In this document: one piece after another, positions 37,877 to 50,586 of the stretch | How the letters are laid out: each line of letters starts with the position of its first letter | Numbering within the stretch: the stretch's first letter is position 1 | From: Toxonevra muliebris | Taxonomy: Eukaryota > Arthropoda > Insecta > Diptera > Pallopteridae | Direction: 5' to 3' | NCBI GenBank assembly: GCA_963691655.1 | Contig: OY829326.1 | Location: 57,591,776 to 57,655,775, forward strand | Length of the DNA: 64,000 nt | Position numbers and translations under genes: made by a program | Notes under the pieces: model-generated | Databases searched by the model: none | The model's input: the letters and a program-made list of their open reading frames with translations, nothing else | Told to the model about the DNA's origin: nothing

Positions 37877-38165
37877 GTCACCGTTGCCTAGTGGTTAGTG
37901 TGCTGGAGTGCTATGCAGAGGTGCCCGGGTTCAAATCTCGACACGCTAAAAAATAAGAAATTGAAAATAAAATTTTTTTTACATGGATGGCAATGCCAAA
38001 CCTCCAAGAGTAAAAATTTCCCAGGAAAAACTTCTCACTTTGGATTCGGCCTAAAATTGTACGTAGGTCCTTTGCATTTGTGTACAAATATAACTAACAC
38101 AACATAAATGGATGCGTAAAGGTCGGTCTAGGCCCTCCAGGCGGTGTTGTACCATTATAGTAGGA
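37877..38165 (+). mobile_element. tRNA-derived SINE
   Basis: The head has a Pol III A-box-like TAGTGGTTAGTG (37889-37900) and a B box GGTTCAAATCT (37928-37938) inside a tRNA-like stretch starting CCGTTGCC. The tRNA-unrelated body contains GGCAATGCCAAACCTCC, TTCGGCCTAAAATTGTACGT and AAGGTCGGTCTAGGCCCTCC, and the element ends in ATTATAGTAGGAGTAGTAGT. The body resembles a SINE I remember as abundant in tephritid genomes. SINEs are moved by LINE reverse transcriptase and encode nothing. A target duplication was not identified. Confidence 0.8.
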
Positions 38166-40404
38166 GTAGTAGTACTAATTTATTTTCATGGAATCAACTG
38201 CCAGCAGTTTTTTTAGAGCAAAAAAAAAAAAAATATTGAAGTAGAAGAATCTCAGCGCTTGACACAAAAAACATAAAAAATTTAAAATCTATATATTTTT
38301 TTTTGAATCAAAAAAGTATGAAAAAAGAAGTAAGGCTTGGCATTTTTTTTTTCAATACCTCTCAGAAAATTCTTGATGGGTTTGGAAAAAAAGATCCAGC
38401 CTAATGCATGTATATATAGTTACACATAGGTTAGGAAATTGTAACCAATTTGTTAAAAGTTTTTAATTGAAGGCGCAAATGTGCCTTTGTATGTGTATTT
38501 TATACGTAAGTAAGTAGTACGTATTATTTTTTTATACAGTTTGTTTTTTTTTTTGTTTTTTCTCTTTGTAGCACAAGTATAATTTTAACATTTTACACGC
38601 TTATAAGCCTCACGGGTACACCACTGACGACACTCTACAGCTCAACTCAAATGCGACATTTTTACTAGTAGCTGCGCTCTGCAAGTATTTGTGCTTATAT
38701 TTGAGCCTGTGTAACTAGGTTGCACGGTTGCCAGCCAGCAGTAGTGATTATAATTAAAACAGAAAATGATTATAATTACGTGATTGCGGCGCTTTCAATT
38801 TCACTTGCTCACCTTTTCTTCTTTCTCTCTCTCTCTCTCTATGTGCTTTACAAGAAATTGTTTAATTCCCTCAACAATATTATACTTTTTGTTATATTCT
38901 AAAAAGTCGCAAATTGAGAAAGAAAAACAGCAAAATAAATCATTTTCATGCAAAACACACATACAAACGTCCACACTTATTTTCTAAGCACACATAAACC
39001 TACATGCAGGTATGTATACATCATGTGAACCTACTTTTATATGCCACTTTTAATAATATTTTTCTTTAATTTCCACTTCAGCTTCTTCTGTTGTTGCTCC
39101 TTCTGTAACTGTGGTTTTCTGCTTCATCTTCGTTCATTTTCTTTTCTTTTTTTTACTTCTTATATATTTTTTGATTAGTTAAACCGCGGCACAAATTTAA
39201 AATTTCCGTTTTTTACCGCTTTGCGTTACGTTGGGTTTCTTTCGAAAAATGATTTATGCAAATTCATAGCAACAGCAGCAGAAACCAAAAAAATATATAT
39301 ACGTGTATAAAAGATGAAAGAAAGCCTTACACACATATTTTCCATATTTTAATTGCTTTGCTCCCTTATTGCTAATACATTTGGGCATACAACTGAGCTT
39401 TTATTTTCTGTTTTTTTATTTTCTTAGAAGGCTGAGTAGAATTGTTAGCTCGCTGTTTTGTTCATCGTGACTGCCAGAAAATCTTGCACGCCAGAAAATA
39501 AGCCCCTGCCTTGAAGTACATAGCTCCTGCTCTTATGTACCACTGGTACTTTGAAGTACTTGAGCAATATAGCCTAGCTCGTTTACTTGGTTGCTTTGGT
39601 GGCAGTGATTCGTTTTCCCTTCATCTCTTTAAGCTTTAAGTAGTTAATGTAAATGCGTTTTTTTGTTTGTTTATTTGTTTGTGTAAAATGTTTTCCTAAT
39701 TTTTGTAACAAATTTTTGTGGTTTGAGTATTTTTCTTGATTTTTTTCTTAACGTCTTTGAAAGATTCATCATTCTTCTCTACTATGCTTTTAACATTCAT
39801 AATTCATTAAGTTTTCTAGCTGTTTAAATTTATTTAGTTGAAAATTTGAAAATTTTTTGTTAGTATAAATATTTTGGTACATACACAAAAAATGTTTGGA
39901 AAATTAAGTTGCTAAATTTTTCTTTTTTATAATCATTTACATTTTTTTATTCTGTCTGCTACTACGGTTAGGTTTTTGCATGAAGCGTTTCGTTTTTTGT
40001 AGTTTAGCCGATTTTCGTATAGTTTTTTTTTTTAAATAGTTTTATTTTCTTCCACTTCCTTAGATAACTGCACACTGTATTTTTTCTAAATTTTGGTTGG
40101 TGTCGTCACTTTTGTCATTTGTCACCGATTTCCCCAGTATGTGCTGTTAAGAATTCAATTTTTAATGATTCTGTCTACAGACTGAATTTCTGAAAGCAAT
40201 GACTCCCTATTTCCATTGGAAAGAAAAGTAAAACAGAGAGTTAATAATGAAGACTATCGTTTTGTAGTAATATGTATCAATATTAAAAATTGCCAAACTG
40301 TAGTGTTTTCATTAAAGAAAAAAACAAAAATTGTTGTAGCGGAAGACCGAATTGAACTCAGACGGATTTAATTTTCAAATTAATTTCTAATCTTAAAAAA
40401 TTTT
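38166..40404. other. Intron with simple repeats
   Basis: (CT)n at 38825-38840 and many T runs. Short open frames over 38.7-39.0 kb come from the CT tract. No gene was recognised. Confidence 0.55.
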
Positions 40405-40960
40405 TACTTTCATATAAGGAAAAAATTCCTACACCCCTCCTTAGTTCCATCGTGATCACGTGACTGATTTAACAACTGCACAAGTTTACGTGAACAATCT
40501 ACTAAATATTTGCCAGCTTTCAGTCTAATATCTCTTTTAGTTTATTAGCGCTTCATATATCCTTTTTTTGAATTACTATAAAATAAATTATTTGAAAACT
40601 TCAAAATACTTAAAAAATTTAAACTTTCATATAAGGAAACAAAATCCCTTCCCCCATCCTTAGTTCCATCGTGGTCACGTGACTGATTTAACAACTGTAC
40701 AAGTTGTCTTAAACGATTTACAAAATATATACGAGCTTTCAGTCTTATATCTCTTACAGTTTATTAGCGCTTCACATATCCTTTCTTTAAATTACTATAA
40801 AATAAAGCATTTAAAAACGTCGAAATACTTTAAAAAGCTTTCTTATTATTTGGATCTATAAAATATCAATTTAGCTTTTCATAAGGAGAAACTGTTTTCG
40901 GTTCCATTTTGCCTACGCCTCTGATTAAACAGCTTTACAAGTTGTTTTATATATTCAATC
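40405..40960 (-). repeat. GGATAT-core family, best-preserved tandem pair plus partial third unit
   Basis: CATATAAGGA (40411, 40628), TTAGTTCCATCGTG (40441, 40660), CACGTGACTGATTTAACAAC (40477, 40677), TTTATTAGCGCTTCA and ATATCCTTT (40557, 40776) repeat with a period of 219 bp. A third partial copy has CATAAGGA at 40880, GGTTCCAT at 40900 and ACAAGTTGTTTTATAT near 40935. The minus strand carries GGATAT then ACAACTTGT, the same order as the 16-20 kb cluster, which fixes the family identity. Neighbouring units are about 85-90% alike here, better than elsewhere. Confidence 0.85.
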
Positions 40961-43900
40961 AAACCCACTTCCCCTCGGTTCATACGAGTTCATATTAGTT
41001 CGAAAAATACTTTCTCCTGAATTATTTTATTTCAATTTCAAATAGGTTTATATTTCCTATTCAAAAACCACACATAACCTATCGCCTACAGCCTACCGCC
41101 TACCATTTGCCATCATCATCAAAAGTCTAAAAGTAATTTTATAATTTTAAGAAAAGTTATAGCGGTCGATTGGGTTGACGCTTAACTCGTATGCGCCGCG
41201 AGTATGAGCCGCAATTAGTTGTCATAAAATTTGTGCAAATATATAAATAAAATACACCCACATTTCCACATTTCAACACACTGTTAAGCGTTATAAGCTT
41301 TGTAGCTTTTAATTTAAATGCTATGTTAAAAAACAGAAAAGCAAGAAAATAAATAAAACTAAAAAAGAAAACATGTAAAATTTTTGTTATGGTATAAAAG
41401 GCGCCGCAGTTACTATACTTATTTAGTTTCGAATGCTATTGTGGTTTTTTGAGAGCTCTAATATTATTCTTAATACTACAGAGCGCGAGTGTGCTCGCTT
41501 TCTAATGTGTGTGTGTGTGTGTGTTTAAATGTGTGTGTATGTGGTATCTTACTACTATCACAGACTAATACCTTCAACGCGGCAGTTAGTACTATTAACA
41601 TTTGTGTTGTTTGTTAGTTGCTTTGGTATACTAGATAAATAAACTTCTATATAGAAATTTATGGTTTTATATACCGCTGCTATAAAACCATTTCAAAATG
41701 TGCTCTCATTCTATTTTTCTCTTTCTTATATTCCCGTCTCTGAATGTGGTTTATTTTTGTTATACATATTTATGTATCTATATTTGTGTTTGCGTATATT
41801 TGTATATGTGTATTTTGAAAGTCCTTAAAAGTCCCTTGAGATGTAATCAATTACTTAATGCTATTTTCAAAACATTGCTTGGCTTGATATTTTTACAACC
41901 TTCTCACTACCTCAATTGCTACCACCAACTTTACCGCTACTTTTACTACCACTACTACCATTATCATTTCCACTGCCTTTTCATAGCTATTACGTTTTAA
42001 TAATGGTTTCTCGCGCGCGGCATTTTCATACGAAATATATGTAGGTATACCATCCTTCTTCGCATCCTTCCTATCTCATGTCTACAGTCCTCACTCATTT
42101 CAAATTTGTTGTTTGTATGTCTTTTTGCCATTCATCCCAAGTCAAGTCAGCACGGCTAGTCATTCCAGCTGATGTATGTAGTATTATTATTGTTGTTTTT
42201 CTTTTTCTGTTTTTTGTTGTTGTTATTGTGTATTTGTGTTATTAATATTATTGCATGAAGGCTAATATGAATCCCATGAGTATAACGTGAATAGCGTAAA
42301 AAGCTTTTTTTTTGCTTTGCTCTTGTTGTTGTTATTTTTATATGACCACTAAACACGCCCACCACTTGCAGTTTGTTCACGGTTTTTTGTTTTTCTTATT
42401 TGGTTTCTTTTTTCCCATTCAACAACAATAGCAAAAAAAACGTGCTTAAATAAATATTAAAATTTTTATTGTTGTTGTTCAGTCATGGGGTTAAATGTGG
42501 TGCGCCAATCGAAAAATACTTAAGCTATAAGGACTATGCGAGATATATCAGCAGAGGGATCTAATATCGTCCAGTTATATAGTGGGGTTAAATGAGATTA
42601 TCAAAAAGGAAGCACAGTAGTTGTAATTACTATGTGGTATCACAATGGACCGTACAAGCCTAAGTGTGTCTCTCGGTAGCCACTCCAACCTCCAATCACT
42701 TATTTATCTTCCTTCCTCAATCAACGCAATGCTTTGCATTCAAAAGGGCACCCCGATGTGGGGGAGGGGCCGTAAGCATCATCAACAGTTCCTGTATCTC
42801 TTACTAGAGCAGAGAGCCTATACAAAGCATTTAGTTTATTTCACGTCTTCATTTTATTTTACAGCGTTCATTTTTACATGATCTTAAGACTAAGGTTCTA
42901 CTTCGTTATTCCATAAGTGAATGATATTTGCCTACATTTACCCTATAAATATGTAATAGAAAGAGTAAAACAATATGGGAGTGCACACAAATTATTGTGA
43001 AAATAGAAAAAAAATCAAAAACATTTTTAATTTCATGCAAAAATATAATTCAAAAAAATATCATAAAATTCTAAAAGCTATAGTTTTTTTTTTATTATTT
43101 TCACGTATTTTCACATTTTAAAAATGAACAAAAAAATTAAGCGAAAAAAAAGAAAAAAAAAAAACACAGCAACCGGATATGAAGAACCTGGCAGAAGAGT
43201 GTCAAAAAGGATGTTGGTTTAATGGAAAAAGTGAGAAAAGCAATTTCCGTAGTACAAGAAAACTAAAAGAAAAACTTATTCCCTTGCTTCAAGCGCTAGA
43301 TACAAAATTTGAATTTCAAAATCAAATTGCACATTTTTTTCTCTTTTTTTTAGCTGAAAAAAAGTAATAATTTTAATTCCATATTTAATTAGTCCATATA
43401 AAATCTCGTTGTCATTAAATTTTATAAGTTTAACCTTAACATAAATATTATGTAACTAAAAATGTAGCAAAGAAAGTTTTTGTAGATTTTATTATTGCAA
43501 TATTATATTAAAGTATGGAAGTTGCTTTTTTTTTTTTTTGTTTTTTTTTTTTTTGGCAAATGTAACTAACTATGGATCATAAAAATGTTTATTGTAAAAG
43601 TATATGTAAGTAGAGCATATTTTTCAATTCAAAAACTTGTTTTGAAAAATATGCGATAATCGAGAATTTCAACTAAATATATGCGCATATTTACACATGT
43701 TAGAATACGTATGTGTATATGTGTGCTAAAAAAATTAGGTCAATGAAACTATAAAAAAGCTTTAAAAACAATAAAGTCTTTTCTTCTTTTTTTTTGTTAA
43801 AAGAACAATGATGAAGTTTGTGGGGTGTGGGTGATGCTGGTGGTAATGCAAAGCAAAAGTGATGATGATGTTAGAAGTTATGTCAGTTATTGTGTTTCAT

Positions 43901-44226
43901 TGCTAACAAAGTTTCTCATATTACATTCGCACTCTTATGTTTATAGCACAGTCATAAAAATTTCGTAAATGCATGTGAGAAAGTAATTTTGAGATTTAAA
44001 GAGCTGTCTTTTTAAACCTTCTTGAGCTTCTGCCTAAGTTTCGGCATTGGTATTATTTTTTGTAAGAAATACTTTGAGTTTTTTTTTTTTTTGTTAAGAA
44101 AATTGAATGCAAAGAATTAAATTTTCTTTGGATTATTACTTGAAGATTTTATAGTAGCTTTAAGCTTTAGGATTATGCAATTTTTATATTCAAACTTTAT
44201 AATAATTTTAGGAAAAATTTAAGCTT
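40961..44226. other. Intron with microsatellites and a possible LINE/SINE tail
   Basis: (TG)n at 41506-41524, T runs near 43520-43552 and 44080, and a GC-richer, higher-complexity patch at 41160-41240. Open frames of 60-100 codons here are low complexity. No gene was recognised. Confidence 0.5.
42633..42675 (+). mobile_element. Possible non-LTR retroelement 3' tail remnant
   Basis: TGTGGTATCACAATGGAC followed by a CCTAAGTG block matches a dipteran retroelement 3' terminal sequence as I remember it. No element body is recognisable upstream, so this is at most a severely 5'-truncated copy. The call rests on recall alone. Confidence 0.35.
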
Positions 44227-44718
44227 TTAACCTTCTAGTAGGCCAGATGGGAAACCGCTTGATACAATTTAAAATACAATACATTTAATCGGAGCTACAT
44301 GTTGCAAAGCTTTATTACTCTGTGCATTGTTTCGTTTTGTTTTTATTGTAAGTTGAAGATCAGATATTGAGTAATTAACCAAAAACAAAATTATTTTGAG
44401 TGATATTTGATTATTATTATTTGATATAATGTGAATTATTAATAAAAAAAATTTATATATGCTTGTTGGAGTTGTAAAAGTATTAAGAAGTAGGAAATTG
44501 ATTATATTTTACAGTTAAGCAATCTGAATGCAAAATAATTTTTTACTTTTCCGTTTATGGGGACTACAAGCTTATTAATTCTCCAGATATTTTCTTACCT
44601 CGATCCAAAATAAAGACTCCAATTTGATTTTCGACTTCATTTCTGAGTTTTATATATTAAAATCAACCAACCCTCATATTTTTTATTGCTGAAAAAAATT
44701 TACCTACTAGAAGGTTAA
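44227..44718. mobile_element. piggyBac-like non-autonomous element, TTAA-flanked
   Basis: TTAACCTTCTAGTAGG at 44227-44242 is mirrored exactly by CCTACTAGAAGGTTAA at 44703-44718. The TTAA target site plus inverted repeats that start CC is diagnostic of the piggyBac superfamily. The 490-bp element has no transposase frame, so it would need an enzyme in trans. The perfect terminal match suggests it is not very old. Confidence 0.75.
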
Positions 44719-44910
44719 CTTAAACCAACTTAAAGCTTTCTTGAGTCCTTCTAAAATACTTCAAATTTATAAGCTTTGATTTTACTTAAGAACAGAAATG
44801 AAATATCGATGAGTGTGGCGCAAAATTTAATATTAGTCTAAATCAAGGTAATTGAAGTTTTAGGGATTCGCGAATTTCAATTTTTGTATTACAGCTTTCT
44901 AATAATGAGA

Positions 44911-45538
44911 ATTCAGCCATTCCAGATTAAACGTAACAAAAAAAAAAAGCAAACAAATCCCGGCCTGATCATTTTAGATTTGCTTCAAACTTTATCCATA
45001 GTTTTATTTTAGACCAAACCAAACAAAAAGGTATACAAAAAAATTCCGATTTATGCAGTGTTGAAATATTAAAATACTCATATCTCTTGAACTATTTGAG
45101 TCACCACCTCGAATAAAAAGCCCAAGAAAAAGTTATTTAGTCTTCTTAAAGGAACACAAAATTTTAAATTTTAATTTTCGGGACTATGATGCGAATTTTG
45201 CAAATTAAATTTTATTGAATTAATTTAAAAAATAATTAATTTTCAAAATTAACAAAATTAAATTATAATATATTGTAGCCCGTCTTATTACCTTTCCAAC
45301 GGTACCTTATACCTGCATGTCGATAGTATAATGACTGAGTTATAGACGATTCTGTAATTCGATACAGTCAATTTCGGAGATTTGGTTCGCTCTGGCAACT
45401 CCGTTGAAAACTGTACCAGAATTTTTTTGTATACCTTTTTGTTGGGTTTGGTTTAAAATAAAACCATAGGCAAAATTTAAGCCAAATCTGAAAGGATGAA
45501 GTCTATCGCTCGGTACGTTTAACCTGGAATGGCTGAAT
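44911..45538. mobile_element. Foldback/long-TIR element, about 630 bp
   Basis: The left end ATTCAGCCATTCCAGATTAA is mirrored by the right end, whose complement reads ATTCAGCCATTCCAGGTTAA. Complementarity continues inward for about 150 bp (TTTTATTTTAGACCAAACC and AACAAAAAGGTATACAAAAA blocks at 45001-45034 and 45422-45464). The interior (about 45065-45385) is unique AT-rich sequence without a coding frame. The target duplication is unresolved and the superfamily unknown. Confidence 0.8.
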
Positions 45539-45599
45539 TATGATTATGAGGTTTTGTAACTACTTAAAATTATTCCATTCTTTTTGTGAGTGAAGAATT

Positions 45600-46165
45600 A
45601 AGGCCATAAAGTCATAAGTCATTTGAAGTCAATGACTGACCATTCGTTGGAAAATAATTCACATGAAGTCAAGAACGAGCAGTTTCTGGAATGAAGGCTT
45701 GACCTGAATAATTCATTGATTGACTTAAAGTCATTTAGTTGAAGTGAATCAATTGAAGTCATTGAAGTCAATTGAAGTCAATATGCACTATGTACCACTC
45801 TAGGTATATCTCCTTTTTTATTTTGTAACGTAATGTTATTTTTGATTTTACGCACGTCTCTCTAAACCTAATATGCAATATCAAAAAGTGTAGTGCATGA
45901 AAAACTAACATAAACCCCTTCACCGCATTTTCGATGTTAAATTTTAATTAAAGAATGCGTAGAATGCATTTTATCCTTCAATAAACGACTGTAGTCTGTA
46001 AAAGTGAAGTCTCAATTGACTTCAACCAAATTTGAAGTCATGACTGCTACTTCAATTATAATGTGAAGTCATGGCATTATTGTAAAGTCACAGTTGACTG
46101 TTCCAAATGAATGCAACAGTCATTGACGTCAAGAAAACTTCGTGGCTTCATTTTTAAAGTCATAA
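45600..46165. repeat. GAAGTCA-rich degenerate tract
   Basis: Over 20 copies or one-mismatch variants of GAAGTCA/TGACTTC are packed in about 560 bp. They include the near-tandem TTGAAGTCATTGAAGTCAAT at 45760-45780 and a CRE-like TTGACGTCAA near 46125. Both orientations occur and the central part (45790-45980) is poorer in copies. It starts about 60 bp right of the foldback element, and the relation is unclear. Confidence 0.7.
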
Positions 46166-46499
46166 GTTTCGAAGAGAATGGAAGACTGCAGTGAGAAAAT
46201 TGATTTCATACGCAATAACTCTAATGACTGTAGCTCAAAATGGCTGCATTCTTTTACACCTTTGGTATTAACATCTATGAAAATATTTTTTTTTCAGATT
46301 ATAAAATCTTTAAAAAAGCCTTCATCTTAACTTATATAATTACACAGATTGACGGATAGAAGCTGAACTAAAAAAATAAAAAAAATATCTTAAAGTAAAG
46401 TGGACATAAACTTAATTTAAAAAATTCTAAGCACTAACATTCTCCAGTATGAACGCAAAATGTAGAAAGTCACCACCAACATCACTTAAAAGTTACAGG

Positions 46500-46828
46500 T
46501 GCACAACTATACTGAATTATACGCTATGGCAAAGACTGGGTCAAATTTTGAATTCCAGGCCATATTCGAAAGCGAAAATAGCTGCGGAGTGGTTGTTCAG
46601 TAAAGAAACTCAACGGTAACTTGGCAAAACAAGCATTCGAATAGAGTCCTCAAGATCCACGTAGAATTGGAAGAGCAGGAACAACAGGGACTCAAAAATC
46701 ATTAGCAGAAGTAGCGTCCCAGGGTAAATGGTGTCTCCAGATAAAACGCCCAAAAGAAAATAGAAGAAAATGGAACATATTTTTATGTCACACAAAGGGT
46801 TTGAAGGCACCAAGAAGAAGAAGAAGTA
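46500..46828 (+). mobile_element. Possible LINE 3'-end remnant with AAG tail
   Basis: Higher-complexity sequence containing CACAAAGGGTTTGAAGGCAC and ending in an AAGAAGAAGAAG tail at 46812-46826. This arrangement resembles jockey/R1-like LINE 3' ends as I recall them. Frames are broken and no reverse-transcriptase motif is visible. A chance resemblance is possible. Confidence 0.35.
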
Positions 46829-49800
46829 GACTTTTAAGTTTTTCCAAACCCAAACACTTCATAAATTCTAATTTAACCCAACACTTTGGTTTATTTCAAT
46901 TCTAAGGTAAAAAACTTTAAGTTTCTTTGAGCTTTTCAGACAGTTATTTCTAACTAATGAACACCATTTGTTGGCTAAGAGATTATAAGTTGAAATTCTT
47001 AAACTGAATACACCCTATTTTCTATTTAGCTTTTATAAAATCTCAAAGTACATAATATCTGTAAAAATTTCTTTACTTTTTCCAAGCATCATAGGAACAC
47101 ATTTTAATTAAATTCATTTGGCTATCAACACATAAATACCTCATCTTCATGCCTAAAATTTCTCGATAATATTTGAATATTGTCTGTATTTGTATTTGGG
47201 TAAAATCGGTGTGCAAGCAAAGTAAAGTAAAGAGCTAAGGGAGCAAAAAGGAGTAAAAAAAAAAAGAATTGGTATTAAGTTTCGTATAACAAGAAATATT
47301 TTAGCACATTTTGTTATTGCTGCTGATGCTGCTGTTGAATCTGCTGCTTGCTAAGAGGCACATACCACAACTTACAACACTACAAGCTGGCTGCTGTTAC
47401 TGTCATCAGCACAACATCGACAAGTAAACATATCCTGTCGACAGTATTTCCCAAGCAATGCACATAGAGAAAGGATAAACACACAGAGAAAGAGAGACAC
47501 ACCAAGCGTAATGCAAACATTTTGTATAAATTTTATACAGTTTTCTTTTATTTTTGTTGTATATTTTTGTTTGTTTTTTTTTTTCGTTTTGTCAGATGGT
47601 TTTAGTTTAGTTTGGTTTGAGGTTTGAGGTTAGTTGGCAAACGTCAATGCAGCTTTCTTTGTCTATGCCGAACGACCAACTAGCCAATACTAGGAGCATG
47701 TAGCACTACGTTAGCGCTAGCTGGCAAAGAATCCTGTAATTTGACCCAAAGCAAATGTAAATAAACGACTGCGGTCTTAGCACGAAACAGCAGCAGCAGC
47801 AACACTCAAAAACTCTATGTGTGTGTGTGTGCGGGCCAGGCACAAATTTTGTATAACTTAATGAAACAGTGACCAAAGTCAAAAAGTACTTTCGTTGCTC
47901 TATGTGTATGCATGTGTCTGGGTTTTGGTTGTTAGCTGGAACTGTAGCTGATTCTGTGTGTTTTTGTACATGAGCGGATTACGTTTGACTTAATTCGAAA
48001 TGTAGAAAAACTGTTGCTCCATTAAGAGAAACACCAGAATAGTATGTAGATGAAGAAATCGTAGGAGAAACAAAAAACAGCAAATCGTGGAGTTGGTAGT
48101 CAAAAAAAAAAAAAAAACACACTCACACAAAAAAGTGTTAAAAATGACCAAAGGACCTTTGGAAGTAATTTTTTTCCTTTTATTTTACAAATATATTTAA
48201 TGCATTACAGCTTTTTTTGTGTAGAGTAAAAGAAAAGTAGTGAAAAAAAACAAGAAAAGAAGTACTTAATGCATGCATGCACGTACGTCTCTTCTCGGGG
48301 GTAAATTAAAATTAAAATGTTAAAATTTTCATTTTGAAAAGTCATTGCTGCTGGCGAGTGAAAAAGCATGGGTGTACTAAAATGCGGTAACTGATAAATT
48401 TGTGTGCCAAACGCAAATGTAGGTGTACATATTGCTAGGTAGAGTGAAGAAGAGAAGAAGGTGGGGATTTGAGGTAAAGAGGTTAGAAAGAGAGCTGCTG
48501 TGCTCGTGCGCTTTGCGTAAATGCAAAGCAAAATAGTATTTAATTAAAATGAAGAAAGGAAGCTTGTATATTTTTTTTTATTTTTTAATTTAATTAAGCT
48601 TTAAGCAAACTCTCTGTTTTGTCTCTCAAATATATGTATAGAAGATGTATGTGTGTGTATGAGCGCATTAAAAGAAATTTGTTTAAAATGAACAAAAATT
48701 TTATATTTTCTACTTGTGAACTTTACGAATTGTTTAAACACTATTCAAAACTATTTTTTTTTTTAATAAAGAAATATATAAATAATTCTATTGCAATATA
48801 CATAGTTTTAATTTAAAGAGAAAGAAGCTTTGGAAGAATTTTTTGGAAACTTTAATTTGAATATCAACGTTTTATAGCTGCTGGTTTTTGTTCTTTATCG
48901 GAACTTTTTTTGAAGTTTTGTTTAGTATTAAAGTTTCCAAGGCAAGGAATATTTAGACTTTGCTTGTACTCTGTGTCGAAGAAAAACGATTTCTTTAATA
49001 AGTTTTGCTTCAAATTCATCTATTGTGTTGACTCAGTCTGAGGCTTTTACAACTTTTCTTGGCCTAGACAGATGAGTCCTAACCAAATTCTATTTTACCA
49101 AGAAATGTTTGCTGAGAAACGCACATCTCGTTATATGAAGATGAAATGACCAGCAGTTTCATCATTATCAAGGCTCGGTGTTTTTGTTTTTTTTTTGTAT
49201 TAAATGAAATTGGAGCCGCAGCCCAGTAAAAATCATTGCTAATATCTTTGCCATTTTATTAACCTAGAATGTCAGCGTGGCCAGACCCTTACATTACCTG
49301 AAACCTGAAACTACTCAGTGGCTGCAATCGTTTACATGTCAGCTTGAAACATCGAGGTGTAGCCACCAAATGCAATTAATTTTTCAACCTCTGTTAATTC
49401 CAGGCTCTAGCTTGATTGTCCCAAAAGATATTGTACATTGAACCTGATGTAAAGAATCTGGTAGTTTTAAGAAAAGTTCGTTTAGTAATGAAGACAATGC
49501 CGAGCACTACTGATTACATTTTGACCATAAATTTGCATTTATTGTGTTTTCATCAAGTCGATGCCTTTTGTATCATAGCAAGTAAAATGCCCTCCGGTTT
49601 ACTTGAAATCGAGATAAAGCAACATTATAGCAAAATTGAAGAGGAATCAATGAATGCAAAAAACCAAGAAAAGAGGAAGGTTACAGTTATGAAATAGCAC
49701 CGAAGGTGAGAACAGTCTTCATTTCACTGCACCAATAACCTAATTCTTAACATGGCAATGTGGATTGACCGCAAACACAAAGAAGTAGATACATATATCA

Positions 49801-50586
49801 TTTTTTTGCTCAGTGACCATGGATGTTTTAAATAGTATCTTCTCAGATTCAAATTTATAGAAGTTCAGTTCAGCTCAAACGAACCCGAGAACTGAACGCA
49901 CATCACTTTTCATTGCTCATGCTTCAGTAGAAATAAGGAAGAACTGGAGAGAGGATTTGGGAAGCCCCTCATGAGTGCTAACATGACAGCACAGATTTGC
50001 AAATTGAAGAGAAGTAGAATGCAAAATGGCGAAAAATATTGTGATAATGCTGAATAATGCAGAATACGCGTAAAAGTTCGCAACAATATATCGCAAATGC
50101 AAAAAAAACGACGAGAATGACAGGTGATCAAAAAAGATTGTTAAAACTAACAAAAAACAAGTATTTCTGAGCAAGAAGGAAAAAGGATATGTTGTTCAAC
50201 AACTAGGTGCAGCAGTAGGTGCTTTTAGTTGGTAGAAATCTAATATAACCGCAAAACCAAAGTTTTTTTGTATTTATGCTAGATTTCAACCAGCCAACAT
50301 ACAAAAAAAAGTACCACCATTAAAATTCAACTCGGTTAGGACCTAGAACATACTGATAAAATCGAAAGTGAGATGGCGAATGAAATGACGAGGCAAGGTG
50401 CATACCATAAAACACAATCCTCTAGTATTTCACCATCCCTCAAATTTTATAACTTAGCTTTTAAAAGAGAGCTCCAACAATAGTTGCTGAGTTTTTTTTT
50501 ATATAAAACTCACAAATTTTACGAAAAAAAAAAATGTTTATTTTTCGGATAGTATCTGGCCTAAGTATGTCCTGATGGACAGTCAC
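46829..50586. other. Intron, no supported gene
   Basis: Contains a TG run near 47817-47831 and a higher-complexity patch at 47620-47780 with several GCTAGC/GGCAA words. The stretch at 48.95-50.2 kb is less AT-rich and may be an unrecognised old transposon. A 93-codon frame at 49416-49697 within it has no recognisable domain. One plus-oriented AAAAAGGATATG lies at 50185. Confidence 0.45.

Noticed and set aside
49416..49697. 93-codon open frame on the plus strand with mixed composition
   Set aside because: Looks less biased than its neighbours, but it has no recognisable motif, no splice context and no repeat similarity. It may be part of an old transposon; not supportable as a gene.
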